Source: Siderastrea siderea (Eukaryota; Cnidaria; Anthozoa; Scleractinia; Rhizangiidae). From it: a stretch of DNA of 64,000 nucleotides. The DNA is taken from NCBI GenBank assembly GCA_964030785.1, contig OZ034978.1, positions 4,473,001 through 4,537,000 on the forward strand, read 5' to 3'. Shown piece by piece: positions 1 through 12,300 of the stretch (its first letter is position 1; each line of letters opens with the position of its first letter). The position numbers and the translations under genes are program-made. The notes beneath the pieces are model-generated. The model saw only the letters and a program-made list of their open reading frames with translations. It did not search any database and had not been told where the DNA came from.

Positions 1-43
1 TGCGATAAAAACACCCTAAAACCACCGGCCTTTAAGCAGGCTA
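1..43. mobile_element. right arm of a foldback element, copy A
   Basis: These bases equal the right arm of the inverted-repeat element seen whole at 49112-49339, shifted by 49296. The rest lies left of the window. Its presence in both copies shows that it predates the duplication. Confidence 0.6.
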
Positions 44-229
44 CCATAAGTATCACATTCAACGATTACCATTTGTGGACATTTCACTTTTTAGGTTTTC
101 TTGGATATGTCAGGTGTGGCGGGCATTTGAACAGGTGTCTGTTATTTGTGGGCATGTCTCTCAGTTAGCTTGCTCGTTTTTCTTTGTTTTATTTTGTGTT
201 GTTGTTGTTGTTGTTTTTGTTTTTTACAG

Positions 230-3200
230 AAACCTTGCGGTCACAACAAAGGGCACACGTGGATACTTCAAGGACAGGTCTTACAACCGTTTGTGCTTTA
301 ATTTCTGGAATTTGTGTTGCGGTGCCATAGTAGTTTCCAACGAGCGTTGTTCAGATATTTTGTTGTACACCATCTCACCTACTCCAGATTTAAAACATTG
401 ACACGGGAATTTACCAAATGGAGATACTCTTCCAACCAAAAAGAACGAAAAACGAAAACACAAGATGAGCGACCGGTGTTTATAGAGTCACGCAGTTCAC
501 TGCTCGTTTCTTGATAATTTTGTCAAGATTTATTGATGTTTACTTGAAGATATAACCCAGCTTTAGCCGGAATTAAACCAGACACTTCAACATAATAAAA
601 ACATGAAAAGGATGAAAACATGAAAAGAACACTGTATTATTTGTATACAAAAAGTTCCTTGCAAAACAAGAATAAAGAGAAATAAAATAGTTACTACGAA
701 GTAAGACATTCATTTTTTCTTTTTCCAACTTAGGTGCCAGTGAACTTAAGTTCTCATCCAAATAATGTGGTTTTAGCATTGAAGCTTCCATACGTTAAAG
801 GCGTGGCCTCTAAAGAACTAGACAACTACGATGATAGCAACAAGGTATGATGTTAGTTTTTTTGCCAGAAAATAAAGGTGGAAAAACTAAACGGGCTCTG
901 TCGCCTATTTTTAGGATTAATTTTTAAAAGCTAAAAGACAATGTTACAGTTAGAGGAAACCCAAAAATACCGGTTCAGTTTCAGTTACAATAAATTGTTT
1001 TACCAGTTCTCTGAAACTATAATCAAGTGTGTTTGACTGCGGATCGCTAGGACGGATTGCAACTTGAAAACGTTAGGCTAATGTTTTTGATCTAATAAAT
1101 ATCACTTTAGTAGCTTTTCCGGTCTCGATGATTTAGAATGCAAAGTGTATTTTAGGGATTCGGTAACGGTGCCTCCAGTTTGTTGCAAGTGTTAACAATA
1201 TATCATATACGCTTATTTCCTTCTTAGGATGAAATTGCACTTGTGTATGACGCCATTCAAGTTATTAATCTGGCGCTAAACACTGAGCCGTGCTTATCCA
1301 TAAATGAGTCTAACATTGATTCAAAAGATAGGGATGCGATGTTATCTTGCTTGAGAAAGGTAAACAGTTTGCGTGAATTTACTATTTAGGTTGTCAGCCT
1401 CTTGCCTTAATTGTGTGTTCCCTTTTCTTCTTTTCATTTTTCTTGTTTTCAGGTTCGTCTAGATGGTTTGACAGGAACTGTCCAATTTATCGAGAATGGA
1501 AATCGAAGAAGAGTTTCACTGCAACTTTTAAACCTCAGGAACAACACCTTTGTAAAAGTAAGAACGTGTATCAAATGTTTTAGAAAGTTCCAGTAAATTT
1601 AGACATCTTTGTGTAACATACCGTTTGTTGTTATATATTTCTTTTCTTAGATAGGTACGTGGAATATAACTCAAGGTATCATGATATTTGAAAACATCAC
1701 ACATAACGTCCAGAACTCAAACCCCGAAGGAACGTTGGCAGGAAGGAAGTTAAAAGTCGTCGTTACTGAGGTAATAAGGACATAAGGGTAGAAACCAGAT
1801 TCTGACAAATGTAGAGATCGTAAATTTCTATTTTAAATCCAAAAAACCATTTTCACCATCGAATCATCATCACCGCAGTCATCGTTATCATCTGCCATCA
1901 TCACATTTGTCGTCACCATCGTCGTCGTCGTCGTTATCACTACCATCACTAGTATTATTTGATTATTATCTTATCACTGTCATCATTCTTATTAACTCCA
2001 ATCGTCAACACCAAATCTTTTTATTCGTTTGCTTTATTTTGTTGTTTTTTCTTTACCAAACCAGAATGCACCTTTTGTCATGAAGACGAAACAGGATAGT
2101 GGCACTATTACAAATGAGGGTTATTGCATTGATCTGCTAAATGAACTGGCGAGAGTTCTCAAGTTTACATATGAGATATACTACTCCCCAGATGGATTGT
2201 TTGGCGGTGTAAATGAAAATGGAACCTGGAATGGCATGATTAGCGAGTTAGTAAGCAAGGTTTGTAGTACTGTTGGTTGCAGTTGTTATTTACCTGGCAG
2301 CAGGGAGGTTCTCGTAGAACGTGCGTGTTTTCTGATTTGTCCCTTGCTCTACTAAAGTTTGCCAACTGACAGTCTTAAAATCGGTGGTTTAAATGCCCAA
2401 TCGCATCTTTCTCTAAAAGTGCGAAGAAAATTCTTACCCAAGAATTATTTTTCTACTTCATTTTTTATGTAATGGTGGTAGCTTCTAATGCAAAAACATT
2501 TCGGCATCGAAATGTTGTCAGCAACGCGCCCTTTAATTTTCGTCCCTTATGCATGGATTAGACCAACCCCAACTCAAATGTACTTTTATTTAAAAATACC
2601 AAGCATTCTATTATTATTCGAAGTTTTTTCCATTCTTTTTTCCCCTTTAAAGCGCGCTGACATCGCCGTATCTTCGTTGACGGTAACTGAAGATCGGGAG
2701 AAAGTAGTGGACTTCACAATTCCTTACATGTTCTATACCGAGGACATACTACTGAAGAAACCGTCATCCAAAGAAAACACTAATCTCCTGCAGTTTTTGA
2801 ATCCTTTTGACAATCACGTTTGGTATTGCACCCTGGCTACATTGGTGATTGTCTCAATTGCTGTGTTTGTAATAAATTACTTCAGTCCTTATGGATACAA
2901 AGACAAGAATGGTCAAGGAACGTCTGAAGAATTCAGCTATTTTAACAGTTTATGGTTCACATTGGCTTGCATGCTGCAACAAGGCGGGGAAAACACACCT
3001 AGGAGCTTGTCAGGTAAGACGGGGAGATAACGGATCGTTAGAATTCTTGTACCTAGACCAGCCTTACCAGGCTTTTGAGGTGCATCTAAATCAAACTTAC
3101 CCTAGAGCCTAATAAAAACCAAGCTTACTAGTCATTTTACTAGACTTGTTTCGTCGCAAAAACCTGTAATTCTCGTTCTTACCTGACGTTTACCGGGCGC

Positions 3201-6200
3201 TTGATACAAGGGTAAGCACCGAAATAACAGCGCTAAATACTTACATCGTCCACTGACAAAAGTGAAACTTAAAAAGGGTTGAGTTAGTGATTGTCGAAAG
3301 AATGTAAACAGTTAGCTCGGTCTTTCTACCTTGAGGTCGGTTATTTTAAATCCGGGTTCTTTCTTACACACAACACTTATCTTTATCCAGGTGTATTGAG
3401 GGGTCCAGCGGTTAGTGTAACTCTGGAAGGGTTAACGGAAGGGGGGGGGGGGGGGGGGACAACAGGCTAACTTTTAATCCAGCCAGAAGAACACCAACTG
3501 ACCTTGTTGGCAAATGCTAAACAAATGTGAAGCTTAGTACCGGCACTGTGGGTCAACATATTCGTGAGGTATCTTCCAGTCAGTATGTCTACAAACAAAA
3601 ATAATATTTTAAAATCTCTCCTGCAAACAAACATTATCAGTGTTTTTAAATTCACATTCTGTTGGTTGTAGAAGACATACCTAGTTGTTGTTGTCCAAGC
3701 TTGATGCTCAGATGCGGAGACATTGGTCTTTTAGTTCACGTATTGACTGAGATGAGTCGAAGTCGAGATCCACACGTACACAAAGCAGCGAACGCCATTT
3801 TGAAAAGGTTAACCGGCGCACGTGGCCACTGTGGAGACATTCAGCCCACTCGGGCATCCAGTCAGATTGCAGGATTCAATTTATTTGGACCGCGTGCGCA
3901 AGCAGAGCAGAAAGACAATAATACGATTGATTATACAATGGACAGAGTAAAACGCGTGTTTTTATTGGTGCTTGTTATGCTTAATACAATGGAAAGAGTA
4001 AAACGCGTGTTCGTGTTTTGATTGGTGCTTATTATACTTTATACAACGGACAGAGTAAAACGCGTGTTTTGATTGGTGCTTATTATGCTTTATACAATGG
4101 ACAGAGTAAAACGCGTGTTTTGATTGGTGCTTGTTATGCTTTATACAATGGACAGAGTAAAATGGGCGTTTTGTTTAGTCTTGGGGAGTTTTGTGATTAA
4201 AGTACAGGCGCACGAATGACGTAATGATCTGTAAAGTTCTGCGCGCCCAAATCATCACTACAAAGATTTTTAAAAACATTTCAAATTCTGTGCGGGATAA
4301 CCGAAGTCAAAACAACGCTTTAAACAAACAGATTCCATTTGGCCGTACTTGTGTACTCTGATAACGCACAGAGGACACCACGTTTTGACGTCATCTGTGC
4401 TTTAAAAGAGTACACACGCTCGACTACATGGAATCTATTTGTTAATTAAAATGTCCCTTTAATAACTTTCAGGTCGCATTCTCACTGGATGCTACTGGTT
4501 TTGCATTCTTATCTGGGTCTCAACGTACACCGCCAACTTAGCCGCCTTTTTCACTGTAAAGAACGCGGAATATCCCATCAAAAACCTAGCAGACCTCGCA
4601 AAGTCCAGTTACGGAGTAGGAGTGTTAGATTCGTCAAGTATGTCTGAGACATTCAAGAAAAGTTCGCATGAAACACAACAAAAACTTTGGTACCGAATGA
4701 AAGCAGCCGGATCCTTCGCTCAAAGTATATCTCAGGGTGCTCAATGGGTCAGAGAAAGAGAGCAATTTGCGTTTATTAACGACGGACCAGCTCTCAGACA
4801 CCTTGCCAACCAGCCTCCCTGTGATCTCACTACACGTAAATACCACAAATATATATTTAACGCATCGCCCTCATCATGTTTTGTTATTAGAGCTAAATCA
4901 ACCTAAGCCACATTCCCTTACTTGTTTCCACTTCACATTGTTATAAAAATCTTGTCAAGGTGTTCGCTTACTTACATGTGTGTTGACGGGAATTGTGCCT
5001 AAAGTAGAAGGGATTGTGCCACGTACGAAAAGCCAGGAAATCCAATTAAAACCATTTTATAGAAGTCTTGGGATCATCAGTCATCCTCACACAAGGGAAA
5101 ACGGTGGTACTACATATGTTTATACTCGAACATTCCATTTCATAAACCTTTTCACCCCACAAGCAAAAAATTCCACAACTTGTACATTTGGATGCCATCT
5201 GAGTAATCAATAAAAATAAAGCTTCTGAGCAGTACTGTCATCAAGTGTGATTTCTTTGTTTGTCTACTTATGTCTGTCTGTCCGTTTGTTTGTTTATGTT
5301 TTCTTCGTTTTTTAATTTACCTGTTTGTTTTTACTCACTTGATTTCCCAATTTTGTAGTTGCTTTTTTTCCACTTTGTACTTTATGTTAATAGGAACCAT
5401 GATAGCTTGGGTTAACGGGAAGTCCAGAATACAAATAGCTAGTGAATTCTGCAAACGTTTTGTTTTCTTTAAAGTTCCAGGTCTTACCACTGCTAAAGGA
5501 CTTTCATTCGCTCTACAAGCAAATGATCCTCGCACTATGGACTTCACATTGGCTATTTTACGACTTCAGGAAAAACATTTCCTTGACACAATCAGACGTA
5601 AATGGTGGGAAACCTCGAACAGATGCCCTGAAGAAGAGAAAACGAGTATGAAAATTACCTTGTCCAGTTTCAGTATACATTGTATGAGTCTAAAGCAGCC
5701 TAAAGCCTTTCCACGGCGCTTACATTCTTCCATGCAGGCTTCACCCATTCAAACACTCCTGTTCATGGCATATCTGTTCCATATTACTTTTTATAATAAA
5801 GTTTCGATATAACGCGCGCTCTGATTGGTTGGAACAGCGTGCTTTATCAGAGTACAGATGCACGGAGAAGCCCGTGACGCCATTCTGCGCGCGCTGGCAA
5901 ACTGAAAACCTTTCTTGCGCGCGCTTGCAAGCTATGAAAAAAAACTTGATTTCTTGTAATTAAAAGCCAGTTTCTTTACAAATATGAGCAAAGCTATATT
6001 ATAAACCAAATAAAAAGGCCAAAACCGTGCTTTGTTCTGTGATAAAGCACTCAAGGAAGTGACGAGAGCACTCAAGAAGTAGGGAGAAACACTCGCCTGC
6101 GGCTCGTGTTCACCCTACACTTCTTTCGTGCTCTCGTCACTTCCTTGCGTGCTTTATCACAGAACAAAGCACGGTTTTGGCTTTTTTATTTGTTAACTAA

Positions 6201-7045
6201 TAGCTGTCTATATCATCTCTCCACACCTCCAACGGTCTCCCTCTTAATCTCTGTCCATTCTTGGGCCTACACACCATTGTTCTTAACCTTTTTCCTGCTG
6301 TCATACATACAGGCGACATGGTCAGCCCACTTCTACTTATTCTTGACACATGCGTGGTAACGTCCTACAATCTTACTTCTCTCACTTATTGTAACAAACA
6401 GTTTGAATTTACCTCACGAGGTGAACTAGTTCACGAGTAACCAACTTCAACGAGTTGGCCGTTAAGCTGTTTGATGAGTTTGAGTGTAATTTTGTCTTAT
6501 GTTTTTTGTGTATGTTGTTTGAGGGGAAGGTATTCTTGTTGTTGTTTCTTTTGTTGTTGTTGCAAAGACGATAACCTCAGAACATTAAGTTCAGAGTATG
6601 ATAGATGTGAACGGACGAAATGTTTGTGTCCACTCTCCAATGGTACAAATGTTAAGTAACTTCATCATATGTATCTTTGCGTCCTACTTTATTGGGTAAA
6701 TTCCGTAAGCCGAAACCACTTGAATAAAAGTTGATTGTTCAGGAATACTACCACGTTCTACAAAACGAAATTTCAGTGTTGAGTTGAATAGGTGAGAAAT
6801 GTTTAATAAATCTCTCTTTTGTTTTAATTTCAGTACTTTCTAAAAAGAGAATTGGTCTGATGAGTATGGCTGGTGTATATATTGTGATGGCTGTTGGGAT
6901 GGTTGTGGCATTCCTCACACTGATCGCTGAGATTTACTGGAAGAGGAGAGGAACGAAAAAGCTTTATATGAACACAAGTCGAAAGTATGAGATTTTAATT
7001 GACTTTAAAAAGGCTTACAAATGCGCCCTGGCGATAGCATGTTAA
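230..7045 (+). CDS. ionotropic glutamate receptor-like subunit, copy A (exons 5-14; 5' exons outside window)
   Basis: Predicted ligand-gated cation channel subunit of the plasma membrane. Exons, numbered as in the complete copy B: 230-277, 734-844, 1228-1359, 1453-1557, 1651-1770, 2065-2259, 2653-3013, 4473-4835, 5475-5645, 6834-7045. All have GT/AG borders and keep one frame (605 aa plus stop). Exons 5-9 encode the end of the amino-terminal domain. Exon 10 (NEGYCIDLLNELA, TWNGM) and the start of exon 11 form ligand-binding lobe S1. Exon 11 also holds M1 and the pore loop (CMLQQGGENTPRSLS). Exon 12 holds M3 (STYTANLAAF) and most of S2. Exon 13 ends S2 (KWWETSNRCPEEE), and exon 14 holds M4 and a short tail. 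Ligand residues: Thr and Arg of S1 kept; the S2 site reads S-S-M rather than S-T; the binding acid is Asp. No stops. Whether exons 1-4 exist for this copy cannot be seen. The AKDF or Epsilon subfamily cannot be assigned by eye. Confidence 0.9.
1857..1996. repeat. degenerate ATC/TCG trinucleotide repeat, intron 9, copy A
   Basis: Imperfect runs of ATC, TCG and CATCAC motifs. The matching repeat in copy B lies at about 51157-51295 and is slightly shorter. Confidence 0.7.
3441..3458. repeat. poly-G tract in intron 11, copy A
   Basis: Eighteen consecutive G on the + strand. The same site in copy B has 12 G (53407-53418). It can form a G-quadruplex in principle and is prone to length change and sequencing error. 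Confidence 0.9.
3936..4180 (+). repeat. 51-57-bp minisatellite, 5 units, intron 11 of copy A
   Basis: Five tandem units open with ACAATGGACAGAGTAAAA, or a one- or two-base variant, at about 3936, 3989, 4044, 4094 and 4145. Most contain ACGCGT followed by GATTGGTGCTT. Copy B has about 17 units of the same array at 53897-54770. Confidence 0.9.
4320..4445. mobile_element. short foldback element with TTAA ends, intron 11 of copy A
   Basis: The left end reads TTAAACAAACAGATTCCAT. The right end read backwards gives ACAAATAGATTCCAT, with imperfect complementarity over about 55 bases per arm. TTAA flanks both ends, which suggests a piggyBac- or Kolobok-type non-autonomous element. The same element lies at 54905-55030 in copy B. 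I recognise this arm sequence as a common coral repeat type, from memory only. Confidence 0.55.
5791..6196. mobile_element. copy A-specific foldback insertion in the last intron
   Basis: About 406 bp present in copy A and absent from the matching site in copy B (56370-56380), where the flanks join directly. It includes a long hairpin with arms of roughly 75 bases at 6008-6084 and 6113-6191, which read as near-perfect reverse complements around GTGCTTTGTTCTGTGATAAA. A non-autonomous DNA element is the likely source. No clear target duplication was found. Confidence 0.7.
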
Positions 7046-7760
7046 TTACACAATCCCGTATAGTCTCATATGCCAAACATTGCTTTCCATTGATTGATTG
7101 CTTCTCAAAAGCCTCCCATTGTTCCAAATTCTTAGTTGACCAGCCAATTCACATTTACCCATCGGGTACCTATTTTTCTTTGTAGTCACACGCTCGTAGC
7201 AAATTTGCTTTTTTAAGTGCGCTGAGGAAAAGGATGCCTGTAGAATTGCCTAATTACCTTTCACGTGCAAGCTGGTTACGTCTTACACGTTATCGTTAGC
7301 TAACTGTGACACTGAAATAGGGCCTTAAACAAACTAATTATCTTACGTTAGACCAAAACCTGGTTCTTGCAATAATATCAATTCTCGGCCTGGCTCGTTC
7401 TCGTGATTCTATGAGTGGTAACTTATAGTTATACTTTTACATTTATAGGTGACGTCAAGCACAGGACCCTGTTCAGCTCACAGACATATATTAGATTATA
7501 TAGATTAGATTATAGATTATATTAGATATAGATATAGCTTATGTAGATTATCTATATTCTATAGATTACTATTTCTTGTAACAGGCACGTAATTCAGTCG
7601 TTTAGACTGCGAAGTGAGTTTTCTCAATAAATTACTACTACTGCTCATACTGCCTCATCTCCAGTTTTCACAGTTAAAAATAAAGAGAAGTATTAGACTA
7701 AGTATTTTTCCCAGATACCGCCCCATTAGTCGCTACTTGTTCATACACGAATATCAACGT
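7046..7760 (+). other. 3' UTR and 3' flank of iGluR copy A
   Basis: No further coding sequence. A run of GATTATA/TAGATATA-type low complexity lies at about 7487-7570. AATAAA motifs occur at 7626-7631 (absent from copy B) and 7679-7684 (conserved in copy B at 57841-57846). The conserved one is the better candidate polyadenylation signal, about 635 bases after the stop. Confidence 0.35.
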
Positions 7761-8130
7761 TCAGAGGGACAATTATGGGTACAATGTCTTGCCTTAAGAT
7801 ACAATGAGGGCAGTGATCAAGATACAAAGACACAACTTTGGGCGAAATGTGTTGCCATAAAATATGACACGGTGGGCAGTGATCAAGGCGCAAAGAGGCA
7901 ACTTTGGGCGATACGACGTGAGGGAGGTCCTCAAAGTGGTTAGGATACAACGCGGGGCCAGATTAAGATGTAGAGAGACAACTAAGGCAACGTCTCTTGT
8001 CTTAAGAAAAGGTACGATGGCAGTGGTCAAAGTAAAAAGAGACAATTTTTTCAAAAAGCTCATTGCCTTAGGATACAAAACAAGGGCAGTGGCTAGGGTA
8101 GAGAGAGACAAATTTTGTATATTTGGAGGT
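7760..8130 (+). repeat. decayed tandem repeat of about 55-60 bp, copy A
   Basis: Variants of CAACTTTGGGCGAAATGT, GGCAGTGATCAAG and GCAAAGAGACA recur at roughly 55-60-base spacing. The matching array in copy B is at about 57910-58290. A further related unit follows at 21570-21640 in A and 58796-58865 in B. The 103-109-aa open frames across it are a by-product of the repeat. Confidence 0.6.
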
Positions 8131-8279
8131 AAACTCGAAAGTACATGCTACTTTGGCCACCACACACATCAGTAACCTTTATTTTAATTTATTTAAAATA
8201 CTACTTTACATAATGTGAAAAATATAATAATGATGCTAAACACTTAATAATAGTAATGTACTAATAGTCTACCTATAGC

Positions 8280-8294
8280 AGGCAAACGCCTTTC
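8280..8294. repeat. target site duplication, left copy, of the 12.9-kb LINE nest
   Basis: AGGCAAACGCCTTTC occurs here and at 21231-21245, but only once at the empty site in copy B (about 58457-58471). The 12936 bases between the two copies are therefore an insertion specific to copy A. Confidence 0.9.
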
Positions 8295-8951
8295 CCGCAA
8301 ACCAGAATGTCTAGCAAACGCCTCAAGAGACTTAAATAGTTGGTGATAAGAATCTTTATCTTGTAAGAAACAGGTCATCAGGTCTTCATCGTTGATTGTT
8401 ATCTCCTTTATATTGCGGTCTTATCTGATTAGGCACGTAAGTATTATATTTCAAGAGCCAAAATAAAGAGTAAGGGTGACAATGGATCACCTTGCCTTAC
8501 CCCTCGCTGTACACAAAATAGATCAGTAGTGAAGCCGTTATTAAGGACACAGCTCGATATATCTGTATAAAAAGTTTTAATCCATTGCATGAAGTATGGT
8601 CCGAAATTAAACTTCTCCAGAACTTTAAAGAGAAATGAATGATGTAATGAGTCAAACGCCTTTTCGAAATCAATTGCTACTAATATACCAGATCTGTTTG
8701 TTGTTTCCGCAAGTTCTAATATGTCATCAATTGTCCTCAGTTACGGCGTCAAATATTGATTTTCCCTATATAAAACCGTTCTGATTATGGTGCACAATTT
8801 CCGGAAGGATTGATTCCAACCTCTTAGCCAAATAATGCCTTTGAGGCAATTTTCACATCCACATTAATAAGTGAAATAGGTCGCCAGTTATCAATAAACC
8901 TCTTGTCTTTGCCTTTCTTTTCTAAAAGGGTAATCATGGCCTGTTTTTGCG
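8295..8951 (-). pseudogene. outer LINE: inverted RT-domain segment, left part
   Basis: The minus strand encodes reverse transcriptase core of an L1/Tx1-type ORF2, with frameshifts: DNWRPISLINVDVKIASKAL, then LVAIDFEKAFDSLHHSF, then GVRQGDPLSPLLFILALEI, then a broken catalytic region near TCFLQDKDS. It continues, across the younger LINE insertion, the minus-strand segment at 13912-15122. Its left edge abuts the target duplication, as expected where the second primer annealed in twin priming. Confidence 0.85.
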
Positions 8952-8963
8952 AACTAGACAATT
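8952..8963. repeat. target site duplication, left copy, of the inner LINE
   Basis: AACTAGACAATT here and at 13900-13911 flank the inner LINE. Joining the outer LINE across one copy restores a continuous protein alignment (FSHEH to QKQAMITLLEKKG), apart from a frameshift. Confidence 0.88.
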
Positions 8964-9330
8964 TTTTTTTTTTTTTTTTTATTTTTTTTTTATTGATTGC
9001 TCACACATTTACAAACATTACATTAACAGTGTTATTATTACACTACTTACAGATATTATTTGCACAAAACTAACTTCTAACAATACATTACGAACTACAG
9101 TTACAATACAATGTAAGTTAACCTTATTAGAAATAAAAGAAAAAAAGAACTTACAAACACTAGCCTATCTTATACCCTATAGAAAATAGTCCCCGTAGCA
9201 TTTAAAACAAATATTTTTTAGGAGAGTAATATTGTATAATTAAGGAGATCGGAAGAAAAAAATTACTACTAACAGGGTCAAACCAGGACTGAAAAGTTAA
9301 ATTTGATTCAGTTTTTTTTTATATAGATTT

Positions 9331-12300
9331 TTAATTTGAAAGGTGGCCGAGGAGAGGTTTCCATTTCTCTGATGAAGAATTAGGATCATTTTTTTCAATT
9401 TCATAGCTTTTGTTCATGAGATGCAAGAAGTGCGAAAGATTAGGGATTTCGTTTTTTAATTTACAGACCCAGATACAATATCTGCTCATCAGACAAGAGA
9501 AATTAATTTGCAACTTTGCATTTGAGGTGTCTGGCTTTAGGCCGAGAGCAATGGTCATGTCTAATTTATTCCCTTTTTGCGTACATAGGGATGTCTGAAG
9601 CCATTTAAAAAAGCTTTCCCAAAAACGAGTGGTCTGGTTGCAATGCCAAAAGAGGTGGAGCAAAGTTTCTGTTTCCTTTTCACAAAAGGAACAGCGGTCA
9701 CTGTCTTTGACGTTAATTTTATACAAAAAGGAGTTTGTAGGTAGACGTCGATGAAGAAATTTAAATTGAAATATTATTAGTTTGGTACTTTTTGTGCAAA
9801 TCTTTGTAGATTGAAAAGCTCTTTTCCAGTCAAATTCACCTTTTTCCAAGTCGCAATCTTCGTGCCATTTCGCCTGAGAAGTTTCCGGTGCTTCGCTTTT
9901 AGTTGCAACTAGAATTTTGTACGTTAAGTTGCTGGGTTTTTTTGCCTTGAGGAAAATTTTAATGAATGGTTCAATCTCATCTTTTTCGGGGCTATCTATG
10001 TTTTCTTTGAAACGTTTTCTTAGATTCTTCAGCGTGGCAATAATCCCCCCGAATGCTAAAGGGCAGGCTTTGAGTCCGTATTTATTCTGAAATTCTTCAT
10101 AGGAGAGAGGTTTGTTTGCGTCTTTCATGAGAGACCTAATGGTCGATATTCCATTTGCAAGCCATTCTCGAAAATAGATGGGTTTGCTGTCTATTCTGAT
10201 AAGAGAATTATTCCAGAGAGGCTGTGATTGATAATGTTGTAAGGAGGAGATATTGTCAGTGTAATTAACCTCGGACCAGATCATCAGAATTTCATTAATG
10301 AAGATATTGGTAGATGAGAAGTGATGCTTGATATCTGTTTTGTTTAAATTTCCAAGAAAAACAGCTTCTCCGCCATATCTTCCAAGTTCTCGTTCAAAGA
10401 AAAGTTTCCATTTTCCTAAGTTTGTTTTGTCAAGATATTTTTTAATCCAAATAGTTTTCAAAGATTTATTAAATGAGAAAAGGTCAATCATTTTAAGCCC
10501 ACCATTACTGTAATCGTTAATCATAATGTTTCTTTTAATTTTATCGGGTTTCCCGTCCCAGAGGAAATGATAGAAAGCTCCATTCAGTTCTTTGATAGCC
10601 TGGTGGTTTGTTGGGAGAGGGGAAAGAACATGAACAAGCTGTGAAGCAATTAGGCTCTTTAATATAGCGATTTTTCCAAGTAAGCTTAGCCTTCGGTACT
10701 GCCAGTTTCTAAGTAAATTTCGAACTTTCTCTTTTTTTTCGTTAAAGTTCAGCTTTACCGTTAATTCGGGTTCTATTGAGAGCCACACGCCTAATGTTTT
10801 GATTTTTAAATGCTGCCATCTGAAACCTTTCTCGGGAAACATAATGTCTTGGCTTCTTGCTTTTGAACCTATCCACAATGCTTCGGTTTTTTTATTATTG
10901 AGTCTGAGACCAGAAATCTTGCTAAATTTTCCGATAACATCGAGCGAAGTTTCAAGCGCGTCTTTTGAGCCGTCAAGGATTAATGTCGTGTCGTCAGCAT
11001 ATTGGCTTAATTTGATTTCTTTTTGGTTGACTGAAATTCCTTTAATATGTTGGTCACTTCGGATTGCGCTAGCTAAAACTTCGACGGAAAGGACAAATAA
11101 ATATGGAGAAAGAGGGCAGCCTTGCCGCACGCCTCTCTCAATTTTAAAACATTCGCTCATCCATCCGTTGTTCATTACACCACTTTCGATATCACAGTAA
11201 AGAGTTTGTATCCATTTTTGAATGGAAGGGCCAAAACCATAGTGTTGCAACGTTTTTTCAACGAAAGACCATTCGAGTGTGTCAAAGGCTTTTTCGAAAT
11301 CTAGAAGCAAAATCAAGCCCGGGATGCTTTGGTCATTGGTGTAATTAATAATACTGTCGATCAGTCGTATGTTTTCGCCGATAAATCTACCTTTAATAAA
11401 TCCTGTCTGATCGTTATTAATAAGTTTTGGAAGAGTAGACTGGATTCTATTTGCGATTGACTTTGCTGCTATTTTATAGTCACAATTTAACAGAGATAAA
11501 GGCCGCCAATTTTTTAATATTTTGAGGTCTGCTTCTTTTTTAGGGATAAGTTTTATTATGCCCCGTCTCTGTGTCATTGCGAGTTGCCCATTCTCGTATG
11601 CAAAGTTAAGAGCAGCGAGAAGAGCGCCTGAAATATCATCCCAAAATATTTTATAGAACTCTGCTGGTAACCCGTCAGTTCCAGGGGTTTTGCCGTCGGC
11701 CATTTGCTTTAAGGAAGTGAGACACTCTTTCTCCGTGAGTGGGCCTTCACACAAATTTTGTTCTTCTTGTGAAAGATGTATTGTATTTTCGGCCGGGAAA
11801 AATTTTTCCATGATAGATGGATCTTGTTCAGAAGTTAGCTTTGTCTCGTACAGATTTTTATAAAAGGAAAGACATTCCTTTAAAATATCTTTGTCTGTCG
11901 TGATGACGATGTCATTGTCGGTTTTTAGCTGGCTTATTGTTCCTTGTTTGTAATGTCTTTTTTCCAGATTAAGAAAATATTTGGTGTTTTTCTCACCTTC
12001 ATTATGCCATCGACACTGCGATCTTAAAATAGCCCCTTTTGTTCGGTATTCTATTATCTTTTCATGTTGATCTTTTTTGCTTTTCAGCACGCCTAAAAGT
12101 TCTTCCCGCTGCTTCGCTTCAATGTTTTTGTCTTCTAATTTTATTTCAATCGCGGCTATGGTCCTTTCTATTTCGTCTTCTTGAAGAGCGCTTTTTTTCT
12201 TTCTTTCTTTGGAATAATATAGCGATGATTCTCTCACTTTAAGTTTTATCATTTCCCAAAGGAGAGCAGGAGAAACAAACGGATCATTTGAATATTCGTT

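Noticed and set aside
75..401. 108-aa open frame at the start of copy A (and its 110-aa partner at 49367-49699)
   Set aside because: It covers the 48-bp exon in the wrong frame. Splice sites and phases support only the micro-exon.
2029..2064. extension of the S1 exon upstream to an in-frame ATG at 2029
   Set aside because: A pyrimidine-rich tract and CCAG acceptor end at 2064, and exon 9 joins here in phase 0; the upstream codons are intron.
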